A DNA stretch of 64,000 nucleotides from Mammaliicoccus sciuri (GCF_025561425.1 NZ_CP094824.1:2170001-2234000); one strand, 5' to 3'. Numbered from the stretch's first letter, positions 54,801 to 63,971 are shown. Numbers and translations are program-made. The notes: generated by a model from the sequence alone, not told the origin.

Positions 54801-55275
54801 TAAGTTTATCTTTCATTCTTTTAGGAATGGCTTCGTTATGTTCAATATAATGTGATAAATCATCAGGACTTACATTATATTTCTTGAAGTCTTTAATCTC
54901 ATTCATCATTTTATGACTAAATCCATAATGTTGAATGGTAGACTGATATAAATTTAATTGTTTTTTATGCGTATGTAATAAGTGATATGTAAGCATTTCT
55001 AACGCTTCATCTGAAATTTGTTGTTCAACAAGACCGCCTTCATCACTTAAAACTCTCCAACTTAATCTTTCAAATCCGAATACTGAAGTACGTATACTTC
55101 CTTTTAAATTAGGATTTTTAACAAATGCTTGTTCATATTGGAAGGTATTTTGAGTTGGGGTCAAAAATATAATTGGGTCTCCTAATGGATCTTCAATCAT
55201 AGCTTCAGTCATTTGGTTAAGCATTTGATTCGTTTTCCCGGTCCCACTTCGTCCAATCCATACATTTAGTTGCAT
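51805..55275 (-). CDS. addB: ATP-dependent nuclease subunit AddB (RexB)
   Basis: Partner of AddA. 1156 aa. N-terminal Walker A 'GRSGTGKT' (8-15), helicase-like fold without full helicase motifs (in Bacillus it reads Chi), and a C-terminal nuclease domain with 'SIIDYKSS'. Iron-sulfur cluster cysteines are visible: one in 'YNQCPFKHYVSHGL' and three in 'CQFCEFKSVC' near the end (C-x2-C-x5-C), the AddB arrangement that staples the nuclease domain. First gene of addB-addA-DUF418. ATG with GGGAGG upstream. A terminator separates it from spsB. Confidence 0.97.
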   Translation of the reverse strand: MQLNVWIGRSGTGKTNQMLNQMTEAMIEDPLGDPIIFLTPTQNTFQYEQAFVKNPNLKGSIRTSVFGFERLSWRVLSDEGGLVEQQISDEALEMLTYHLLHTHKKQLNLYQSTIQHYGFSHKMMNEIKDFKKYNVSPDDLSHYIEHNEAIPKRMKDKLSDIETIYKALEEQLNGRYVQAEDVLYKLIEKIPNSDYIKQADIYIDGFHNFSTLEYRVIEALVKYSKSVTIGLTTDGDKDPFSLFRKTSESLNHVEDIADALQIKINYTHFKTTERFNNQKVLKHLESQFDALLPNTIDSEDLKIIETSNMRDEVQYVAREILRRSREEHLSYKDIAILYRDPGYEQLIETVLPHFNIAYNHDAKKKMAYHPFIECLRSMLEVIQTGWRFEPVMRMLKTGILTSHIPNAPYLIDILENYAFERGISGKRWTNPEFFTVESFEKLGKKSLRKEEDTFIEEDRKTVQSVIDLKDYVVNRIEKLNEALADSQTVEDFTSRLYGVIEQFDLPTHLMTMRDELEIKHQFEEAEEIDQVWEGTIRIFDDIVEVLGDVKLSLNEYIEILDRGLDELEFSMIPQTLDEVTVGNIDLAKVDNKEIVFLLGMNDGVLPKVSNQMLLLTDDEKKELAASSGLELSPTSDILQMDEAFVCYIAMTRAKKEVVFTYSLMSDGGEIREKSPFINTIQSLFTNLEVQSLKANIEHNPIQLLEHEHQSQMHIFEHLNDWMNDEIVNDIWLDAYHASLDIHHLDQTVQFLTSALTYKNDTVQLNTDVSESLYGQKINASVSRFETYNQCPFKHYVSHGLKLNERTKYQIQSVDIGNIFHQTLKYISDEVNGDFSKLSAKAMTKLINEAIDESLPKIQFDVLHRTAHYRYLKLRIQNILKSTLEAMKYQTSHSKFKAYQFELNFGATSKHQLKMTPLATKRKIPINIRGQIDRLDVYKGKDKDYVSIIDYKSSVTSLDLTKVMYGMQMQMFTYLDVVLQNKALLNLQDNVSPGALLYFHVHEPEIKATSWGEIPEVDDIYQQTIEKFKMDGYVNRNPEVVDALDDKLIDQLKSDMIPVTKKKNGELNSYSKALDEELFFKLMNKNRENFVETATQIMDGHTEVSPMRYQKRLPCQFCEFKSVCHIDPITDTEQYREIEHTLTKDEIIDMLREEAEE

Positions 55276-55326
55276 TTATTTCTACCTCCCTTACGTTCTC
55301 TTATTCATTTATTGTAACATAAAAAG

Positions 55327-55361
55327 AACACCTCACTTAATTTCAAAGTAAGGTGTTACAG
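55327..55361 (-). terminator. Intrinsic terminator after spsB
   Basis: Minus strand: AACACCTTACTT / AAGTGAGGTGTT, 12-bp stem with one G-T pair, followed by CTTTTTATG; 10-15 nt past the spsB stop. Confidence 0.8.
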
Positions 55362-55371
55362 AACTTTTATA

Positions 55372-55938
55372 TTAATTTGTAGATGGGTCAAAATTATAAT
55401 GGAATTGATTAATTGGCCAGAATCTTAATGCAACTTCACCAACAATAACATCTTTATCAATCAAACCAAATGAACGACCATCTTTACTGACTTCACGGTT
55501 ATCACCTAAGACTAAATATTCATCTTTAGGTATTTTATTAGCACCATTTGAATTCACTAAATCTTTGACTTCAAAGTTCTCTGTCAATAAATCACGAGAC
55601 TTATTCGCTTTGTTTGCTTTCAAGTATTCTTCAGGTACTTTTTTACCATTTACATATAATTGGTCTTTTTCATATTTTACTGTGTCTCCAGGTTTACCGA
55701 TAACACGTTTTACATAATCATCATTTGCGTTTGCGTGGAATACAATAACATCACCGTTATCAATATCTCCTACCTTATAACCAATTTTATTGACGATTAC
55801 TTTTTCACTATTTTTTAAAGTTGGGTACATGGAATCTCCAGAAACTGTATATGTTACAAATAAGAATTTCTGTATTAGTAACACACATACAACTGCTACT
55901 GCAATCGCCACAACCCATTCAAATATCTCTTTTTTCAA
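55372..55938 (-). CDS. spsB: Type I signal peptidase SpsB
   Basis: Removes Sec signal peptides at the outer face of the membrane. 188 aa from the TTG at 55936-55938 ('MKKEIFEWVVAIAV'), which has GAGGTGG upstream and restores the S. aureus numbering; further upstream in-frame codons lie before the SD. One N-terminal membrane helix (about 8-28), catalytic Ser36 in 'VSGDSMYPTL' and Lys77 in 'NDDYVKRVIGKPGD', and the C-terminal 'LVLGDNREVSKDGRSFG' box. 22 bp after spsA; the two tandem genes are related. Confidence 0.97.
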   Translation of the reverse strand: MKKEIFEWVVAIAVAVVCVLLIQKFLFVTYTVSGDSMYPTLKNSEKVIVNKIGYKVGDIDNGDVIVFHANANDDYVKRVIGKPGDTVKYEKDQLYVNGKKVPEEYLKANKANKSRDLLTENFEVKDLVNSNGANKIPKDEYLVLGDNREVSKDGRSFGLIDKDVIVGEVALRFWPINQFHYNFDPSTN

Positions 55939-55960
55939 AAGTGCCACCTCATTATTATTA

Positions 55961-56491
55961 TTATTTATCAAACTTCACATCTATTTGATTAAATGGATAA
56001 TATCTTAAATTCACAGTACCAACGATATCATCTTCATGTACAAATCCAATTTCTCTTGAGTCTCTGCTATTGCTACGATTGTCACCTAGTACTAGATATT
56101 CACCGTTAGGAATAACATCACTTTTAGAGCCTTGAATCGTTCTTGTACTGAAGTCATCAGTTTTTATATCATCATTTAAAAAACGCTCATTTACATGAGT
56201 ACCATTAATATACAGTTTGTTGTTTTTCATTTCAACTGTGTCGCCTGGTAACCCGATAACTCTTTTAATATAGTCAGCACTTTTATTCGCATGAAATACG
56301 ATAACATCACCATTATTAATTTGTCCAAAATTTTTAACAAGTTTATTAACAATTACTTTATCATTATCATGAAAAGTTGGTTTCATTGAGTCTCCGTCTA
56401 CAATATAACCGATGAATAAAAATGTTCTTACAACAAATAATAATACTAACGCAATAATAATTGCAATTATCCATTCGAATATTTTTTTCAT
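55961..56491 (-). CDS. spsA: Type I signal peptidase homologue SpsA (Ser-Lys dyad present)
   Basis: 176-aa paralogue of SpsB with one N-terminal membrane helix (about 6-28). In S. aureus the protein at this position, SpsA, lacks the catalytic residues and is thought inactive. Here both are present: Ser35 in 'VDGDSMKPTF' and Lys76 in 'SADYIKRVIGLPGD', plus the box 'LVLGDNRSNSRDSREIG'. So this organism may have two working type I signal peptidases. ATG overlaps the upstream stop (ATGA) and the gene lies directly before spsB. The SpsA name rests on synteny. Confidence 0.92.
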   Translation of the reverse strand: MKKIFEWIIAIIIALVLLFVVRTFLFIGYIVDGDSMKPTFHDNDKVIVNKLVKNFGQINNGDVIVFHANKSADYIKRVIGLPGDTVEMKNNKLYINGTHVNERFLNDDIKTDDFSTRTIQGSKSDVIPNGEYLVLGDNRSNSRDSREIGFVHEDDIVGTVNLRYYPFNQIDVKFDK

Positions 56492-57102
56492 TTTTGACTC
56501 CTATTTTTTAAGCGTTTATCAAAATATTTTTCTAAGCCTTTTTCAACTAGCCAGAGTACAAATATAATCACGACTACTATTATACTCTTTTTAGGACTTG
56601 CAAAAAAGGAATTTATATCGGCACCAATGAAACTTAACGTAAATATCATAATGGCTTTTGATAAAATTAACGCGATTAAATAGACTTGTTTACTAATATT
56701 CGAAAACGCACTAACCATATTAACTAAAGCACCCGGTGTAAATGGAAAGCATAACAAAATAAACAGTGGTCCAAAGCCATGTTCATCAATCCACTGAATA
56801 AATCTTTCAACTCTAGGCTGTTCAACAATCCTTTTCATAAAAGGCTTTTTAGAAATTAATCTAAAGATTAAGAAGACGATATAACTTCCCGAAACAGTAC
56901 CAGCCCATGTAATGATAAAACCTAGCAATAATCCATAAGCATTTACATTAGCAATAACAAATAGAATAATCGGCAAAAACGGTAAGAATGCCTCAATAAA
57001 AGGTAATAAAAATGCTATGAATATCCCGAACGATCTAAAAGTTTCAATTAATTCAGTAATGTTCTCTTCACTGAACCAATTCATTAAATCTTGTATTAAC
57101 AT
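56488..57102 (-). CDS. VTT-domain (TVP38/TMEM64/DedA-type) membrane protein
   Basis: 204-aa polytopic membrane protein of the SNARE-associated/VTT family; relatives include phospholipid scramblase or undecaprenyl-phosphate and phosphatidylethanolamine flippase-type DedA proteins. Start at the ATG 57100-57102 with GAAGGAAG 9 nt upstream; the open frame upstream of it covers the promoter (-10 TATAAT, 57132-57137). Family core: 'LLPFIEAFLPFLPIILFVIANV', 'WAGTVSGSYIVFLIFR' (G-x-x-x-G-x-Y) and 'PFTPGALVNMVSAFSNIS'. Translationally coupled to spsA. In S. aureus the same gene precedes spsA. Confidence 0.88.
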   Translation of the reverse strand: MLIQDLMNWFSEENITELIETFRSFGIFIAFLLPFIEAFLPFLPIILFVIANVNAYGLLLGFIITWAGTVSGSYIVFLIFRLISKKPFMKRIVEQPRVERFIQWIDEHGFGPLFILLCFPFTPGALVNMVSAFSNISKQVYLIALILSKAIMIFTLSFIGADINSFFASPKKSIIVVVIIFVLWLVEKGLEKYFDKRLKNRSQK

Positions 57103-57300
57103 GTAACGCAACTTCCTTCTTAAATTTAGATTAATTATACCGATAAATGTGTAAATAGAAAAGTAAATTGACATCATACAAAAGTCTTATCTTTGGGAAC
57201 GAGAAGGAATTTATAGGTTGGTAGGAGATAATGATTACTCAGTAGGAGGAATTTAGTTTATGGAGAAAATGAGATTATTGGTATGGAGAATCACTAGTTA

Positions 57301-57405
57301 TGGACCGGTAATTATTTTTATCGGTCCGTATTTCTCATTTCTGGACCGGTAATTTTTTTATCGGTCCATATTTCCCGTTTCTGGACCGGTAATTTATTTT
57401 ATCGG
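57301..57405. repeat. Type C hairpin array, second location
   Basis: Same 41-bp repeat as at 43.7 kb, in the same orientation on the plus strand: a 3' arm TGGACCGGTAA (57301-57311), then units TTATCGGTCC(G/A) / TGGACCGGTAA with loops TATTTCTCATTTC and TATTTCCCGTTTC, then TTATCGG, cut by IS256 copy 3. The last unit continues after the element at 58816. The stretch 57180-57300 holds nothing I recognise. Confidence 0.9.
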
Positions 57406-58815
57406 GAATATGTCCATATAATTGTGTAATAAAAAAAGAACCACATATAGCTCACTTTGGTACAATGTAATCGACTAAGAAAAAATTGTAGAGGTGACTA
57501 TATATGACTCAATTAAATGTTAACTTAGATTATGAAGAATTGGCAAGTGCTATTTTTGGAAGTGATATGAATGCGTCTATGAAAACAATAGCTATGACTG
57601 TCATAAATGCATACATGGAAATGGAAAGAGACAAGTATGTTAATGCTGGATATAAACAAAAGAATTCAGGAAGAAACGCACAACTTAATGGCTATTATGA
57701 GCGTGATTTCCTAATGCCTATTGGCAATCTGACATTAAAAGTTCCAAGAACACGTGACGGTGAATTTACAACTGAAGTATTTAATCAATATTCGCGTTCT
57801 GACCAATCGCTTATTTTAGCGATGACAGAAGCATACATTAATGGTGTTTCAACTAGAAATGTTAATAAAATTGTGGAATCCCTAACGGGAAAATCTGTGT
57901 CTAAATCAACTGTTTCAGGCGTAATAAAAAACCTAGATCCTGAAATTAAAGAATGGGCTGGTAGACCTATTGTTAGTCATCAGTATAAGTATGTATTTGT
58001 TGATGCTATGCACATTAAGGTAAGAGAGAATAATAAAATTGTTTCTAAAGGTGTTTATATCGCTATGGGTATCAACGAAAATAGAAAACGCGACATTATT
58101 GGCTTTAAAATTTCTAATCAAGAGTCAGAATTAGCTTGGTCAGAGTTTTTTGAAGACTTAAGAATGCGTGGTTTAACAACACCTGAACTTATTATCTCTG
58201 ATGCGCATTCTGGACTTATTAAATCTATTAAGTCACAGTTTATTGATTCATCTTGGCAACGTTGTACATTCCATTTTCTTAAAAATATTGTAGAGAGATT
58301 TCCTAAAAAGAACTCTAAAGAAGCTAGAATGTTACTTAAATCAATATTCCAAGCACCAACATATCGTCACGCTGTTCAGCTCAAAGATGAATTCATTGCA
58401 CAATATGAAAGTAATCCTAAGTATGTGGAAGCTATTAAAATATTGGATGAAGGCTTCGAAGATGCCTCACAATTCTATAGATTTCCTGCTCAACATCATA
58501 AAAATCTAAGAACTACTAATTCAGTTGAAAATATTAATATGCAACTCAGAAAACGAGAAAAAATAGTTAAAACATTCCCTAATCTAGATTCAGCTTTTAG
58601 ATTAATTGGCGCAGTACTTATGGATATTCAAGAAAGATTTGATAAGTCTAACAGACCATTTATCGCTTAATTAAGCTACTTATTTTTTAAAAAATAAGTA
58701 GTGATCAAACAACTATATCTGTTTAAACTTCAAAACAAATATAGTTGTTCGATTCATTAAAAAACCAAAGGTTGATTACATTCTAAAGATATTACACAAA
58801 CATATGGACTTGACT
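57406..58815 (+). mobile_element. IS256-family element, copy 3
   Basis: 1410 bp. Perfect 8-bp target duplication TTTATCGG (57398-57405 and 58816-58823), at the start of the 5' arm of a type C hairpin. Differs from copy 1 at a few positions noticed by eye (one in the left end, two in the gene, one of them an amino-acid change). It also removed the stop codon of the neighbouring NERD reading frame. Confidence 0.97.
57504..58670 (+). CDS. IS256-family transposase, copy 3
   Basis: 388 aa, full length with the DDE residues of the other copies ('VFVDAMHIK', 'IISDAHSGL', 'NSVENINMQL'). One substitution against copies 1 and 2: Ala instead of Thr in 'KGVYIAMGINEN', between the first and second catalytic Asp. 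Intact SD AGAGGTG and stop. Direct orientation relative to copy 1, inverted to copy 2. Confidence 0.97.
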   Translation: MTQLNVNLDYEELASAIFGSDMNASMKTIAMTVINAYMEMERDKYVNAGYKQKNSGRNAQLNGYYERDFLMPIGNLTLKVPRTRDGEFTTEVFNQYSRSDQSLILAMTEAYINGVSTRNVNKIVESLTGKSVSKSTVSGVIKNLDPEIKEWAGRPIVSHQYKYVFVDAMHIKVRENNKIVSKGVYIAMGINENRKRDIIGFKISNQESELAWSEFFEDLRMRGLTTPELIISDAHSGLIKSIKSQFIDSSWQRCTFHFLKNIVERFPKKNSKEARMLLKSIFQAPTYRHAVQLKDEFIAQYESNPKYVEAIKILDEGFEDASQFYRFPAQHHKNLRTTNSVENINMQLRKREKIVKTFPNLDSAFRLIGAVLMDIQERFDKSNRPFIA

Positions 58816-59720
58816 TTTATCGGTCCATATTTAGTACTTTTTCTATTACCGCTTCTAATAAAGTACTTATATAGGATTCTCTTTATGGAACTTCTGTAGA
58901 CCCCTGTCCACATTTCTGCTTCTTTTACTGAAAATGGTGTGCCTTTTAATAAATATAATTCTTCTAATGATTGAATAATAATATTCGCTCTATTCAATTC
59001 TTTCTTACAATGATGACATTTCAAATATTTTCGCTTATTAAATAATTCATCTACTCGAATCAACTTTCGACAGTTTGTACATCATACGCCTCTTTTTAAA
59101 TCTTTATAGTCTATATTCAAATTTGGTATTTGATTTGTATATAAAAATGGTTCGTGTAGGCTTTGTAGTTTGTGATATATCCATTTATTTTCTTCATATT
59201 TAAAGTTTTGTGATACCATATCTTTTATTTTATGTATCTCACTTTTTAAAATAATGTTCATTCGAGATCGTAAATCACCATGTAATGTGAATGTTGGATG
59301 TATAAAAACAACATAGCTTTCTACTTTGCGTTTTAATTTATATTTCTCAACGATTCTTTTTAACCCTTCTTGAGCGACTTCATATTGATTAATAAGATCT
59401 TTAGATACAAAACCTGTACTTCTAAATAGTTTGTGATTTTCAAAATAATAGTCACCTGTATAATTTTTAATTTCAAATTGAATAATGGCATCGTCAGTTA
59501 TGACTACAAAATCAAATTGAATATGGTTATAATTTTTAATCTGCAAATCATATAGCCACCATTCTGCCCCATAACTTTCAAGTATTTGAGCGAATGCTTT
59601 TTCACCTTCGTACCCTTGTTTTGTGACTTATTATTGTTCATCTACATTTTCAGGTAACACATCTATCCTATTTTGCAATGCATCAATATAAGCTAAAAAT
59701 AAATTTTTACGTATTTTCAT
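58776..59720 (-). pseudogene. NERD-domain (nuclease-related) protein, broken by in-frame stops and an IS
   Basis: One reading frame from the ATG at 59718-59720 to 58776, interrupted by TAA TAA at codons 30-31 (59628-59633) and a TGA at 59082-59084, with no frame change between segments. Codons 38 onward read as NERD: 'QGYEGEKAFAQILESYGAEWWL', 'FDFVVITDDAIIQFEIKNYTG' (Asp ... E-I-K, the nuclease-like core), 'YVVFIHPTFTL'. After the TGA comes a zinc ribbon 'CTNCRKLIRVDELFNKR' and 'KCHHCKKEL', then a helical tail. The last codons are in a type C repeat; without IS256 copy 3 the frame would stop at TAA right at the insertion point, so the final 'VKSICLCNIFRM' comes from the IS. Not a working gene unless the stops are sequencing errors. 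Confidence 0.8.
58816..58850. repeat. Type C repeat remainder after IS256 copy 3
   Basis: TTTATCGGTCCATATTT, the 5' arm and first loop bases of a type C unit, after which similarity ends inside the 3' end of the NERD pseudogene. Confidence 0.75.
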
Positions 59721-59762
59721 AAAATACCACTCATTTCTTCAAAAAATTCAAATCCAAAATAA

Positions 59763-59796
59763 AAAAAGTCCTCCAAATTAAATTTGGGGACTTTTT
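59763..59796 (-). terminator. Intrinsic terminator after pgi
   Basis: AAAAAGTCC-N-CAAAT / ATTTG-N-GGACTTTTT, about 16-bp stem with one mismatch or wobble, 3-nt loop, T-runs on both strands; 19 nt past the pgi stop. Confidence 0.88.
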
Positions 59797-59814
59797 CTAA
59801 AAATACGTTTCATA

Positions 59815-61152
59815 TTATAGTCTATCTTCTAATTCTTTTTTCAAGTCTTCGAATCCTGGTTTACCAAGTAATGCGAACATATTTTGTTTATATGCTTCAA
59901 CACCTGGTTGGTTAAATGGATTCACACCTAACATATAACCACTCATAGCACATGCTAATTCGAAGAAGTATACAACATAACCGAATGTATATGCATCTAA
60001 TTGAGGAACTTTAACAACTAAGTTTGGTACGCCACCATCTGTATGTGCTAATAATGTTCCTTGGAATGCTTTCGTATTAACGAAGTCAACTGTTTCAGCT
60101 GCTAAGAAGTTTAAACCGTCTAAATCGTCTTTGTCTTCTTCAATTGTAATATCATGTTTAGGATTTTCAACTTTTACAACTGTTTCAAATAAGAAACGAC
60201 GTCCTTCTTGTACATATTGACCAAGTGAATGTAAGTCAGAAGTAAAGTTAGCACTTGATGGATAAATACCTTTGAAGTCTTTACCTTCAGATTCACCGAA
60301 TAACTGTTTCCACCATTCACTGAAGTATTGTAAAGCTGGTTCGTAGTTGATTAACATCTCTGTTGAATATCCTTTTGCATATAAGATATTACGAATTGCT
60401 GCATATTGATATGCAATATTGTCATCAAGTTCTGAAGATGATAAATCTTCACGTGCAGCTGCAGCACCTTTCATCATATCTTGAATATCAATACCACTTG
60501 CTGCGATTGGTAATAATCCAACTGCTGTTAATACTGAATATCTACCACCGACATCATCTGGTACGACAAATGTTTCATATCCTTCACCAGTTGCTAAATC
60601 TTTTAAAGCACCTTTTTCTTTATCAGTTGTAGCAAAGATACGTTTTTTAGATTCTTCTTTACCGTATTTTTCTTCTAAAATTTTCTTGAATATTCTAAAT
60701 GCTACTGCAGGTTCAGTCGTTGTACCTGATTTAGAAATAACGTTAATAGAGAAATCTTTACCATCTATATACTCAATTAAATCATGTACATAAGATGAAG
60801 ATAAATGGTGTCCTACAAATATAATTTGAGGATTTTCACCTTTTTCATAATTAGCAAATGTAGAATTTAACATTTCAACTGCTGCACGAGCACCTAAATA
60901 TGAACCACCAATACCAATAACAAGTAATACTTCAGATTGTTCTTTGATACGTTTAGATGCAGCTAGAATTCTATCGAACTCTTCTTTGTCATAATCTTCA
61001 GGAAGGTCAACCCATCCTAAAAAGTCGCTACCTGCTCCAGTCTTTTCATGTATAACATGATGTATACTTTTTACTAGATCACGTGATTGTTCTAACTCAT
61101 GTTCACCAAAAAATGTTAAAGCTTTTTTATAATCAAATTGAATATGTGACAT
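59815..61152 (-). CDS. pgi: Glucose-6-phosphate isomerase
   Basis: Interconverts glucose-6-phosphate and fructose-6-phosphate in glycolysis. 445 aa, the short Gram-positive form. Family marks: '[18 protein letters not shown]' (SIS domain), '[19 protein letters not shown]', '[19 protein letters not shown]' (PGI signature 1), and the C-terminal '[21 protein letters not shown]' (signature 2 region with the catalytic Lys). ATG with AGGAGG upstream. Monocistronic, divergent from argG, terminator behind. Confidence 0.98.
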   Translation of the reverse strand: MSHIQFDYKKALTFFGEHELEQSRDLVKSIHHVIHEKTGAGSDFLGWVDLPEDYDKEEFDRILAASKRIKEQSEVLLVIGIGGSYLGARAAVEMLNSTFANYEKGENPQIIFVGHHLSSSYVHDLIEYIDGKDFSINVISKSGTTTEPAVAFRIFKKILEEKYGKEESKKRIFATTDKEKGALKDLATGEGYETFVVPDDVGGRYSVLTAVGLLPIAASGIDIQDMMKGAAAAREDLSSSELDDNIAYQYAAIRNILYAKGYSTEMLINYEPALQYFSEWWKQLFGESEGKDFKGIYPSSANFTSDLHSLGQYVQEGRRFLFETVVKVENPKHDITIEEDKDDLDGLNFLAAETVDFVNTKAFQGTLLAHTDGGVPNLVVKVPQLDAYTFGYVVYFFELACAMSGYMLGVNPFNQPGVEAYKQNMFALLGKPGFEDLKKELEDRL

Positions 61153-61251
61153 AATATCCTCCTATGTAATCTATATTTAATTTCAACAACGTCTTTATTT
61201 TACTCTAGTTTTCATAGGCTTTCAATCGAAATGCAACGATATACTTTTAAG

Positions 61252-61327
61252 TGCATAAATATTTAAAATAACTATTGAACATTCATTCTTAATATGATAT
61301 TGTATGTTTATCGATTAAATATACAAT
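61252..61327 (+). promoter_or_regulatory. argGH promoter with ARG-box-like site
   Basis: -35 TTGTAT (61300-61305), 16-nt spacer, -10 TACAAT (61322-61327). TGCATAAATATTTA (61252-61265) matches the ARG box core TGAATWWWWATTCA at 12 of 14 positions, 34 bp upstream of the -35. Repression by ArgR/AhrC in arginine is inferred. Confidence 0.5.
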
Positions 61328-61362
61328 ATATTAAATATTAATACAAAAGCGAGGTTTTTTTA

Positions 61363-62565
61363 ATGACTAATAAAGTTGTATTGGCATACTCAGGTGGATT
61401 AGATACGAGTGTTGCAGTGAAATGGCTAATTGAAAAAGGATATACAGTAATTGCATGTTGCCTAGATGTTGGTGAAGGTAAAGATTTAGAACTAATAAAA
61501 CAAAAAGCATATGATATGGGTGCAGAAAAATCATATGTAATAGACGCAACTAAAGAATTCAGTGAAGATTTTGTTGGATATGCAATTAAAGGGAATACAA
61601 TGTATGAAGGAAGTTATCCACTTGTTTCTGCATTAAGTAGACCACTTATCTCTAAGAAATTAGTTGAAATCGCGCAAGAAGAAGATGCGATTGCAATAGC
61701 ACATGGCTGCACTGGTAAAGGGAATGACCAAGTACGTTTTGAAGTAGCTATTAAAGCATTAGCACCTCATATTGAAGTATTAGCGCCAGTACGTGAATGG
61801 TCTTGGAGTCGTGAGGAAGAAATTGATTATGCTAAAAAACATAACATTCCAATTCCTATCAATTTAGATTCTCCATATTCAATTGACCAAAATTTATGGG
61901 GTCGTAGTAATGAGTGTGGTATTCTTGAAGATCCATTTGCGACACCACCAGAAGATGCATATGATTTAACGAAACCAATCGAAGAAACACCTGATACACC
62001 AGAAGAACTTGAAATTGTATTTGAAAAAGGTTTACCTATTTCAATCAATAATAAATCATATCCGTTAGATGAATTAATCTTACAACTTAATGAAATTGCT
62101 GGTTTACACGGTATCGGCAGAATCGATCACGTAGAAAACCGTTTAGTTGGTATTAAATCACGTGAAGTCTATGAAACACCAGGTGCAAAGGTTATAATGG
62201 AGGCACATAAAGCATTAGAAACGATTACTTTAACTAAAGACGTTGCACACTTTAAACCGATAATCGAAAAACAATTAGCTGAACAAATCTATAATGGATT
62301 ATGGTTCTCTCCATTAACAGATAGCTTAAAACAATTTATCGATTCTACACAAACTCAAGTAACAGGTACAGTACGTGTTAAACTATTTAAAGGAAATGTA
62401 ATCGTTAATGGACGTAAATCTCCATTTAGTTTATACAATGAAGCACTTGCTACGTATACTAAAGAAGACGCATTTAACCAAGAAGCAGCTGTAGGATTCA
62501 TTGAAATCTTCGGTTTACCTACTAAGGTTAAAGCATTATTAGAAACAGAGGGTGTTTTAAAATGA
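61363..62565 (+). CDS. argG: Argininosuccinate synthase
   Basis: Joins citrulline and aspartate with ATP to give argininosuccinate, the seventh step of arginine synthesis. 400 aa, family length. '[17 protein letters not shown]' (PP-loop, ATP pyrophosphatase SGGxDT), '[14 protein letters not shown]' (citrulline/aspartate binding) and '[13 protein letters not shown]', then '[16 protein letters not shown]'. SD GCGAGG upstream of the ATG. Overlaps argH by four bases (ATGA), so the two enzymes are made together. Confidence 0.99.
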   Translation: MTNKVVLAYSGGLDTSVAVKWLIEKGYTVIACCLDVGEGKDLELIKQKAYDMGAEKSYVIDATKEFSEDFVGYAIKGNTMYEGSYPLVSALSRPLISKKLVEIAQEEDAIAIAHGCTGKGNDQVRFEVAIKALAPHIEVLAPVREWSWSREEEIDYAKKHNIPIPINLDSPYSIDQNLWGRSNECGILEDPFATPPEDAYDLTKPIEETPDTPEELEIVFEKGLPISINNKSYPLDELILQLNEIAGLHGIGRIDHVENRLVGIKSREVYETPGAKVIMEAHKALETITLTKDVAHFKPIIEKQLAEQIYNGLWFSPLTDSLKQFIDSTQTQVTGTVRVKLFKGNVIVNGRKSPFSLYNEALATYTKEDAFNQEAAVGFIEIFGLPTKVKALLETEGVLK

Positions 62566-63935
62566 CAAAAAAAGCATGGGGTGGAAGATTCGAGTCTAAC
62601 CCTGAATCGTGGGTAGATGCATTTAATGCATCTATCCATTTTGATAAAAATTTAATTAATCAAGATATTCAAGGTAGTATTGCACATGCAACAATGTTAG
62701 CGGAGCAAAATATCATCATGACAGAAGAAGCAAACCAAATTATTCAAGGTTTAAAAGATATCCAAGCCGACTATTATAACGGTAATCTTGAGCTTTCTGA
62801 ATCACTAGAAGATATTCATTTAAATATTGAACATGCTTTAATACAGAAGATTGGTCAAGTTGGCGGTAAATTGCATACTGGTAGAAGTAGAAACGACCAA
62901 GTTGCAACGGATATGCACCTTTATACAAAACAACATGTTCAAGAGATTCTCACACTTATAGAATCACTTCAAAAATCAATTCTTGTTATTGCTGATGAAC
63001 ATGTGCATACTATCATGCCCGGTTACACGCACTTACAAAGAGCGCAACCTATATCTTTCGCACATCATGTCATGACTTATTTCTGGATGTTAGAGCGTGA
63101 TAAATCGAGATTTAATGATAGTTTAAAAAGAATCGACATCAGTCCACTAGGTGCTGCAGCTTTAAGTGGTACAACGCACCCTATTGATAGACATCGTACA
63201 CAAGAACTTTTAAACTTTGCCAGTTTATATGAAAATAGTCTTGATGCAGTTAGTGACCGTGATTATATCGTAGAAACATTGCATAATATTTCATTAACGA
63301 TGGTTCACCTTTCAAGATTTGCTGAAGAAATTATTTTCTGGTCTACTGATGAAGCTAAATTTATTACGTTATCAGATAGTTTTTCTACTGGATCATCGAT
63401 TATGCCACAGAAGAAAAATCCTGATATGGCAGAATTGATTAGAGGAAAGGTTGGCAGAACAACGGGTCATTTAATGAGTATGCTCGTTACTTTAAAAGGG
63501 TTGCCACTAGCATATAATAAAGATATGCAAGAAGATAAAGAAGGTCTGTTCGATGCCATTCATACGATTAAAGGCTCATTGCGTATTTTCGAAGGTATGA
63601 TTTCTACTATGCAAGTGAATAAAGAGCGTTTAAATGAAACAGTGCATAAAGATTTTTCTAATGCTACTGAGCTAGCTGATTATTTAGTAGAACAAAATAT
63701 ACCTTTTAGAGAAGCACATGAGATCGTAGGTAAAATCGTCTTATGGTGTATTCAAAATGGTAAATATTTATTAGACGTGCCATTAGAACAATATCAATCT
63801 TATAACGAACGTATACAAGAAAATGTATATGATTACTTGAAACCTGAAAACTGTTTAAACCGTAGAAAAAATTATGGTTCAACAGGTCAAGAGTCCGTAC
63901 AACATCAAATTAATGTCGCTAAAGAACTCATATAA
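62562..63935 (+). CDS. argH: Argininosuccinate lyase
   Basis: Splits argininosuccinate into arginine and fumarate, the last step of arginine synthesis. 457 aa, fumarase/aspartase superfamily: '[18 protein letters not shown]' (region 1), '[17 protein letters not shown]' with the catalytic-region His, and '[16 protein letters not shown]', the lyase signature (region 3) with the catalytic Ser. Ends in an intact frame with a strong terminator. Start overlaps the argG stop. Together with argG it makes arginine from citrulline. Confidence 0.99.
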   Translation: MTKKAWGGRFESNPESWVDAFNASIHFDKNLINQDIQGSIAHATMLAEQNIIMTEEANQIIQGLKDIQADYYNGNLELSESLEDIHLNIEHALIQKIGQVGGKLHTGRSRNDQVATDMHLYTKQHVQEILTLIESLQKSILVIADEHVHTIMPGYTHLQRAQPISFAHHVMTYFWMLERDKSRFNDSLKRIDISPLGAAALSGTTHPIDRHRTQELLNFASLYENSLDAVSDRDYIVETLHNISLTMVHLSRFAEEIIFWSTDEAKFITLSDSFSTGSSIMPQKKNPDMAELIRGKVGRTTGHLMSMLVTLKGLPLAYNKDMQEDKEGLFDAIHTIKGSLRIFEGMISTMQVNKERLNETVHKDFSNATELADYLVEQNIPFREAHEIVGKIVLWCIQNGKYLLDVPLEQYQSYNERIQENVYDYLKPENCLNRRKNYGSTGQESVQHQINVAKELI

Positions 63936-63938
63936 TCA

Positions 63939-63971
63939 AAAAAACACACCATTCAAAATGGTGTGTTTTTT
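63939..63971 (+). terminator. Intrinsic terminator after argH
   Basis: AAAAAACACACCATT / AATGGTGTGTTTTTT, 15-bp stem with a very short loop, T-run at the end; 4 nt after the stop. The last 29 bases of the window (63972-64000) show nothing identifiable. Confidence 0.9.
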
